Made by a program: the position numbers and the translations under genes. 54,910 nucleotides of DNA from NCBI GenBank assembly GCA_964488555.1, contig CAZAUF010000008.1, forward strand, positions 1 through 54,910. The letters run 5' to 3'. This document shows, in pieces, positions 53,401-54,910 of this stretch; within the stretch, counting starts at the first letter, position 1; every line of letters begins with the position of its first letter. Under the pieces are notes generated by a model. The model was not told where the DNA came from and ran no database searches. It worked only from the letters and a program-made list of their open reading frames with translations. Source of the DNA: UBA2112 sp964488555 (GTDB lineage Bacteria; Patescibacteriota; Saccharimonadia; Saccharimonadales; Saccharimonadaceae).

Positions 53401-54227
53401 AACAGACTGTTTATTCACTGAAAAATTATCATGGAGATACCCTACTGACACTTACCGGTGAGGGTAAAGCTGCCAGTGGACTCGATAAACTGTTAGCTTA
53501 CGGTCCATTCGGTGAAAAACTGATTGCAGGTACGGCAGGAACCACAACGGAAGACCCGCTAAACGCAACAGATAGCACCATGGGGTGGGCTGCCGATCCG
53601 GCCAGGAAGCAAGATGGACGGTACACTACCACATTTGTACAGATGGGAGCTAGGGTGTATGTTCCGACGCTAGGAAGATTTCTCCAAGTTGATCCGATAG
53701 AAGGAGGAACGCTGAACGCATATGTTTACGCGCATGATCCCGTCAATGGACATGACTACTCTGGACTCCTCTGGGGCTTCGTGGTGAAGGTGGTGCAACA
53801 CGGCTCAAAAGCAATTGATATGGTCAAGAAGGTGGTCAATGCTGCTGTTACTGTGGCCAAAGCTATAGTGAAATCTCCCGCCGGCAAGTCGCAGGCTCGC
53901 TCTTCAGCACGCTCATATGGAGGCAACGCTTTGCAAAAAGGAGCTGTTAATAAAATACCAACTAAAGCTAGGACGATTGCGAAAACTATTGAGCATACTG
54001 GAAAATCACCCTACAGGATGGCACCATATTCCAATGATGGCAGAGGAGGCACCCAGCTGTTACCAAGAATCAACCCCGGAACCCTCAAGACAGTGAGATA
54101 TACAGAACATGATATAAGACCAGTGATAGACCCAAAGAAGCGAGGGCTAGAGAGAATTGTTAGTGGCGATGATGGCTCGATATGGTATACGTCAAACCAC
54201 TACAATCACTTTACGAGAATAAAATAA
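47472..54227 (+). CDS. RHS/YD-repeat polymorphic toxin with C-terminal guanyl-specific RNase domain
   Basis: 2251 aa. Order: basic N-terminus and hydrophobic segment (about 16-41; signal or anchor), a wall-type beta region (about 60-470), an Fn3-like part (about 470-580), RHS entry GPVDVDLATGNL (about 590), PA14-like domains (about 631-765 and 774-925), YD repeats (about 960-1270: YDGLSRVSSV), a third PA14-like region (about 1320-1445), more YD repeats (about 1460-2030: YDDRGRLVES, YDSYGRVDTI, YDGVGRLTSA), the RHS core ARVYVPTLGRFLQVDPIEGG, and a junction DYSGL (2095-2099). Residues 2100-2251 are the variable toxin tip: RYTEHDIRP (Glu2212), KKRGLERIVSG (Arg2224, Arg2228) and WYTSNHYNHF (His2243) match the catalytic residues of RNase Sa/barnase-type enzymes. 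AAGGGGTG lies 6 nt before ATG47472. Expected role: secreted or surface toxin that cleaves RNA of a competitor or host; delivery route unknown. Confidence 0.88.
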   Translation: MKIRFKKTKWTPRKTSYILIAGVMAFTIAQPSYMMALFNLFNPPKVAPLYSEKVAQTLPQAAGSFAPVLLDNPKSATEIEKQYVDGRLPSGVQRMHEITDLRTEYTSTYLNSDGTRTMEYSTIQQNYRENGQWKRINNKLESFTDSSGKLSFRGSAGNASASLRSLHAGISLVGGSDSIVLKPVGTTDVKPEKVDDSTVIYKDAWPGVDLRYELRGGMVKEYTVIREKSAQTTFDYTVSGGKVIADPETKGALAVEGVDGYHFSPLTLEVNERGIISEERVTQRPTADGIRVSLDSAWFKSQPASAFPMVIDPSWTSSDPNTTYKMYKSNGTYCAPTSCYANTGSLYDGGWKHWRTYIKFPYTQLNNKYVISANMKGTYKSGIGGSTTASKTMYLGEASCSNGFNCFGTQVGSKSGVTTNFSIPFTTKLRSLVNADDYSTWWSIKGQEGSAVSYKPYTVIVASVTYDNPTPMANVNSATPKTGSVITHTQPSLRVNPVTDTDGPAQYYFRVATGSNAESGVVINSGWISANQWTVPEYLLQDGTTYYWHVYTRQNTSAPITHPSSNWARSFKIDLRTGKDSTQAYDTVGPVDVDLATGNLTTSVQSHSISALGGDIGLNLDYNTPALSRPGLSAQYWNNDSHSGSALLTRNDQNIAFDWGNGTPDPLITTNAFSGRWTGYITPDQSGNYAFGCYVNDTCKVWVNDVLQVNQTAIGESFGSPIHLEAGVPVKFKAEMVELAGYGLVSVKVNDGTGAKVIPASWFSTEPQQFKQQYGLKGWYYNDPASTYTFPGDSYDSSRLMMVRSDNKINFNWGAGSASPGLPSDKFMVRWKGYLTVPITGNYKLGAEADDRVKVYLNNDSGNPEINRWSSSAVATLWSGDISLTKDQPIPITIEYEEQSGTDSKFRLLVNPLGTGAQEMPVTWLTPGANILPNGWAMSVGLGGARFEQLQAKSDSATLSDSSGQKYEFKYDTAKKAYTPPKGEEATLVVNHDGSYTLSDIDGSTYLFDAEGKLTSYVGPQDDRQPAALKYEYTDSPHRLHKIIDGVDPSRYGQLYYAGDPECVTGAGMHAAPAGMLCAFITTDGDATYFQYFNEQLARVETPGDAYEDFGYDNDYGRLISYRDVLANDAVSYGVRDNDAEVLTQITYDGLSRVSSVTAPAPTPSASRMQHTFDYVDSVTGDTDTGITEMHVTGASEPNGFMQRVKYDSKFRTIEQTDNAGLVTTTTWHADKDMVLSMTNPLGLMSTTIYDKDDLPTDEYGPAPSSWFDPDTRVPLSAHVDDVPHSETKYDEGIVGPNISWYNYKAAPDTSTTPDSGGSLFGAPRLNTTGINASAGVLSADIASPAITQDTNFTGVGYRMTGKLHLPNGTYSIRAKTTDGIRAWVDGALVLNGWHNASNRTVSGITTFTVANGDIKDFRVDVYHRDGATGDFKLELQQTSGFTWTDDWSSWLKPGYNLTTSEKAYDSALSDTETKTEYSNPSYGTVSKTIIDPSGLNLQNQAAYETPGAGYLRQTSRTMPGGADYTYSYYGATEAVDNPCTVENDAVSQAGRAKKKVEPDPDGVGSQAARESEMVYDTSGNIVASRSNNDAWTCFTYDDRGRLVESVQPTVNGRPGRTVQSTYVVDNNPLKSKITDSVAGTIETTVDLLHRVAATQDVWGNIYTLTFDDFGNVTQKTSPLGTETYTYDSLYKVTDYKLSGITLAILTYDSYGRVDTIVYPEAKDGLGNTLVLTQVKYDSLERNNGFTYETSDGKTVNETLALSQLGKVMGVTHSYDTQTLVSDFSYDGVGRLTSAIVGETRFDYGYAAPDSTTCSTNLDNNANAHLNSNRTSYTVTNDTTSAIIADEKLCYNYADQLTYSTDANIGEPAYDDHGNTVSFEGNGSALTFEYDASDQNIAVAQGAKRTEYVKSTSGGLLRKKEYDSNSLVASYRYVAGGTILQTCSLTDDNDCTTIDKYISLPGNVLLTLSPNNPDTDKQTVYSLKNYHGDTLLTLTGEGKAASGLDKLLAYGPFGEKLIAGTAGTTTEDPLNATDSTMGWAADPARKQDGRYTTTFVQMGARVYVPTLGRFLQVDPIEGGTLNAYVYAHDPVNGHDYSGLLWGFVVKVVQHGSKAIDMVKKVVNAAVTVAKAIVKSPAGKSQARSSARSYGGNALQKGAVNKIPTKARTIAKTIEHTGKSPYRMAPYSNDGRGGTQLLPRINPGTLKTVRYTEHDIRPVIDPKKRGLERIVSGDDGSIWYTSNHYNHFTRIK
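53647..53768 (+). other. RHS core and toxin junction
   Basis: The conserved RHS-associated core (GARVYVPTLGRFLQVDP) ends at residues 2095-2099 with DYSGL, where most RHS proteins have DPxGL. Downstream sequence changes character, as expected for an exchangeable toxin tip. Confidence 0.8.
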
Positions 54228-54238
54228 AGTAGTATAAA
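54210..54238 (+). promoter_or_regulatory. Candidate promoter of the immunity gene inside the toxin 3' end
   Basis: TTTACG (54210-54215), 17-nt spacer, TATAAA (54233-54238). It spans the toxin stop codon and gives a leader of about 7 nt before ATG54252. Confidence 0.55.
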
Positions 54239-54251
54239 TAGACCTATTCTT

Positions 54252-54824
54252 ATGATAAACGATGAATATATAACGCAATTAATTATAGATCTCAAAAAAT
54301 GCGGAATACGTTTTGCAGACGGCCTAGCTAGTAGTAGGATTAATGAAATAGAATCAAAACTCGAAGGAGCAATACCTTCTGGCTTGAGACTTTTACTTAA
54401 TCATGCTCTGCCCGTGAGTTCCAGTAGTGGCAATGGTTATTTTCCTGATTGGAGAGATGATCTAGACAAAGTCATCAGCGAGTATTATTCACTCGTGGAT
54501 GACTATCTGCTCTCTGATATTGACAGTGGTGGGTTCTGGCACAAAATCTTGGGCGAAAAACCCGATGATATAGAAGAAGCCAAAGAACAAGCATTGCAAG
54601 TCATTCACAGCTGGCCAAAACTTATGCCAGTTTTTGCACATCGTTTCGTAGTTGTTGGCGTAGAGGAGAGTCCCGTCTTTTCGTACCACGGTCCACTGGA
54701 CACCATCTACTATGGTTATGATTTACCTGGATATTTACATCAAGAATTTGGCGTTTCCAAGCCAGACTGGGCTAAAAAAGAGCCAGTCCCTATTGATAAA
54801 TGGGATGAACTATTTTTTGGTTAA
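54252..54824 (+). CDS. SUKH (SMI1/KNR4)-like putative immunity protein
   Basis: 190 aa, soluble and acidic, no signal peptide. INEIESKLEGAIPSGLRLLL matches the N-terminal LE..LG..LP...K.LL pattern of the SUKH superfamily, and SWPKLMPVFAHRFVVVG, SPVFSYHG and TIYYGYDLPGYLHQEFG resemble the C-terminal block of many SMI1/KNR4-family proteins. SUKH proteins are among the commonest immunity proteins of polymorphic toxin systems. It begins 24 nt after the RNase toxin gene on the same strand, so it most likely binds and blocks that RNase in the cytoplasm. The DNA is AT-rich like the toxin tip. A candidate own promoter is at 54210-54238. Confidence 0.8.
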   Translation: MINDEYITQLIIDLKKCGIRFADGLASSRINEIESKLEGAIPSGLRLLLNHALPVSSSSGNGYFPDWRDDLDKVISEYYSLVDDYLLSDIDSGGFWHKILGEKPDDIEEAKEQALQVIHSWPKLMPVFAHRFVVVGVEESPVFSYHGPLDTIYYGYDLPGYLHQEFGVSKPDWAKKEPVPIDKWDELFFG

Positions 54825-54846
54825 ATTTTAGTTCCAGAGAGTTCTA

Positions 54847-54864
54847 GGGTTCCAAGGGTTCCAA
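54847..54864 (+). repeat. Tandem 9-nt repeat GGGTTCCAA x2
   Basis: Two perfect adjacent copies behind the immunity gene, with diverged AGTTCCAGA-like copies just upstream. No terminator hairpin is evident. Confidence 0.6.
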
Positions 54865-54894
54865 GGTTTATTCGTGGAAATAAAAGCTATATTG

Positions 54895-54900
54895 TATAGT
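54895..54900 (+). promoter_or_regulatory. -10 box TATAGT before a gene that starts at the window edge
   Basis: TATAGT ends 6 nt before ATG54907, the same leaderless layout as many genes here. The gene continues beyond the window and cannot be read. Confidence 0.45.
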
Positions 54901-54910
54901 TATTTCATGC

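Noticed and set aside
50500..53560. YD repeats considered as a DNA repeat or CRISPR array
   Set aside because: They repeat at protein level only, with irregular spacing and no identical DNA units; there are no Cas genes.

Overview
The window looks like a chromosomal segment of an environmental Candidatus Saccharibacteria (TM7, Patescibacteria/CPR) genome. Reasons: mid-GC, gene-dense DNA with genes abutting or overlapping by 1-8 nt; a stand-alone cytochrome bo3-type quinol oxidase operon next to a type II NADH dehydrogenase; a split transketolase; PfkB-type sugar kinases beside a class II aldolase; GatCAB for indirect aminoacylation; several orphan proteins; and many promoters whose -10 box lies only 6-8 nt before the ATG, so the mRNAs should be leaderless. 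The standard code fits (TGA, TAA and TAG all act as stops). The lineage is inferred from gene content; no rRNA is present.

Layout. 1-8.0 kb: 3' part of a tRNA-Gln with partial duplications of its 3' end, orphan proteins, a nucleotidyltransferase/shikimate-kinase-like fusion, a PAP2 phosphatase, RmuC, and a small gene that seems to start with ATT. 8.0-13.5 kb: aquaporin-like channel, pheS-pheT, ROK-family protein. 13.6-19.6 kb: cyoABCDE and NDH-2, together a minimal NADH-to-oxygen chain. 19.6-24.3 kb: FKBP isomerase, thioredoxin reductase, GDPD, pyrophosphatase, NUDIX, (p)ppGpp synthetase/hydrolase. 24.4-33.4 kb: central carbon block (GAPDH, RpiB, Rpe-like, two transketolase halves, class II aldolase, PfkB kinase, stand-alone class I amidotransferase, a second PfkB with a novel N-terminal domain, LOG-family protein). 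33.4-41.9 kb: UvrB, a membrane pseudo-protease, a 2OG-Fe(II) oxygenase-like protein, GtrA, an ABC-2 exporter. 42-47.2 kb: gatC-gatA-[membrane HEPN-like gene]-gatB, galU and three small membrane proteins.

47.2-54.8 kb holds the most striking element: a 2251-residue secreted or surface RHS/YD-repeat protein with PA14-like domains. Its C-terminal 152 residues after the RHS core end in a guanyl-specific (barnase/RNase Sa-like) ribonuclease domain with the catalytic Glu, Arg and His in place. It is followed at once by a SUKH (SMI1/KNR4)-like putative immunity gene that carries its own candidate promoter. This reads as a polymorphic toxin-immunity pair in an organism whose relatives live as epibionts on other bacteria. 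The toxin-proximal end is visibly more AT-rich than the middle of the gene, suggesting module exchange.
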